DNA of 5,169 nucleotides from Porphyromonadaceae bacterium UBA4277 (GTDB taxonomy: Bacteria; Bacteroidota; Bacteroidia; Bacteroidales; Muribaculaceae): the NCBI GenBank assembly GCA_002395965.1, contig DGVT01000012.1, positions 1 through 5,169 on the forward strand, in the 5' to 3' direction. A program made the translations under genes and the position numbers. The first letter of the stretch is position 1, and every line of letters starts with the position of its first letter. Under the pieces are notes generated by a model, which was not told the origin of the DNA, ran no database searches, and saw only the letters and a list, made by a program, of their open reading frames with translations. Shown one piece after another: positions 5,147 to 5,169 of this stretch.

Positions 5147-5169
5147 TGGTGCCCAGGAAAGGACTCGAA
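5147..5169 (-). tRNA. tRNA, 3' end only (rest beyond the right edge), identity undetermined
   Basis: Read leftward, the last 23 nt divide exactly as a tRNA 3' end: T-loop TTCGAGT (5169-5163), T-stem 3' strand CCTTT (5162-5158), acceptor 3' strand CCTGGGC (5157-5151), discriminator A (5150) and an encoded CCA (5149-5147). The full acceptor should therefore start GCCCAGG. The anticodon is outside the window, so the amino acid cannot be assigned. The adjacent downstream terminator supports the call. Confidence 0.8.

Overview
The window looks like a piece of a Bacteroidales chromosome, possibly Muribaculaceae or a Prevotella/Bacteroides relative; the family level is inference. The evidence is Bacteroidota-type promoter elements (TTTG, about 20 nt, TAnnTTTG), start codons without strong Shine-Dalgarno sequences, G+C-rich coding DNA next to A+T-rich spacers, and protein families typical of that phylum: a YfhO-type membrane protein, a YkuD lipoprotein with SEGCIRL in its active site, and a 5-fold beta-flower lipoprotein.

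Layout. Positions 1-1229 (minus) hold the first 409 codons of a large YfhO-family polytopic membrane protein that runs off the left edge. Upstream of it on the same strand is an L,D-transpeptidase (YkuD) lipoprotein gene (1296-1922), with two offset promoter matches in front of it. A spacer of about 600 bp follows, with hairpins, a C8A9 homopolymer junction, a phased TACTAATA repeat and a possible decayed reading frame, but no convincing gene. Rightward from 2555 comes a probable three-gene operon: an exported coiled-coil protein of unknown function (2555-3319), a small lipoprotein of five or six glycine-containing repeats (3390-3809), and an exported stand-alone GH3 (NagZ-type) beta-N-acetylglucosaminidase (3806-4945) whose ATG overlaps the previous stop as ATGA. 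Beyond it is a short spacer with degenerate 19-nt repeats. At the right edge a leftward tRNA is cut by the window end; only its last 23 nt are visible, followed by its intrinsic terminator.

How the parts fit. All five protein genes encode envelope proteins: one inner-membrane, two probable lipoproteins and two secreted. Two act on peptidoglycan by family assignment (cross-link formation or protein anchoring by the L,D-transpeptidase, GlcNAc removal by the GH3 enzyme), so the locus reads as cell-wall and envelope maintenance. The coiled-coil protein and the beta-flower lipoprotein have no known role; their link to wall turnover is inferred only from operon structure. I see no CRISPR array, insertion sequence, phage gene or defence system.
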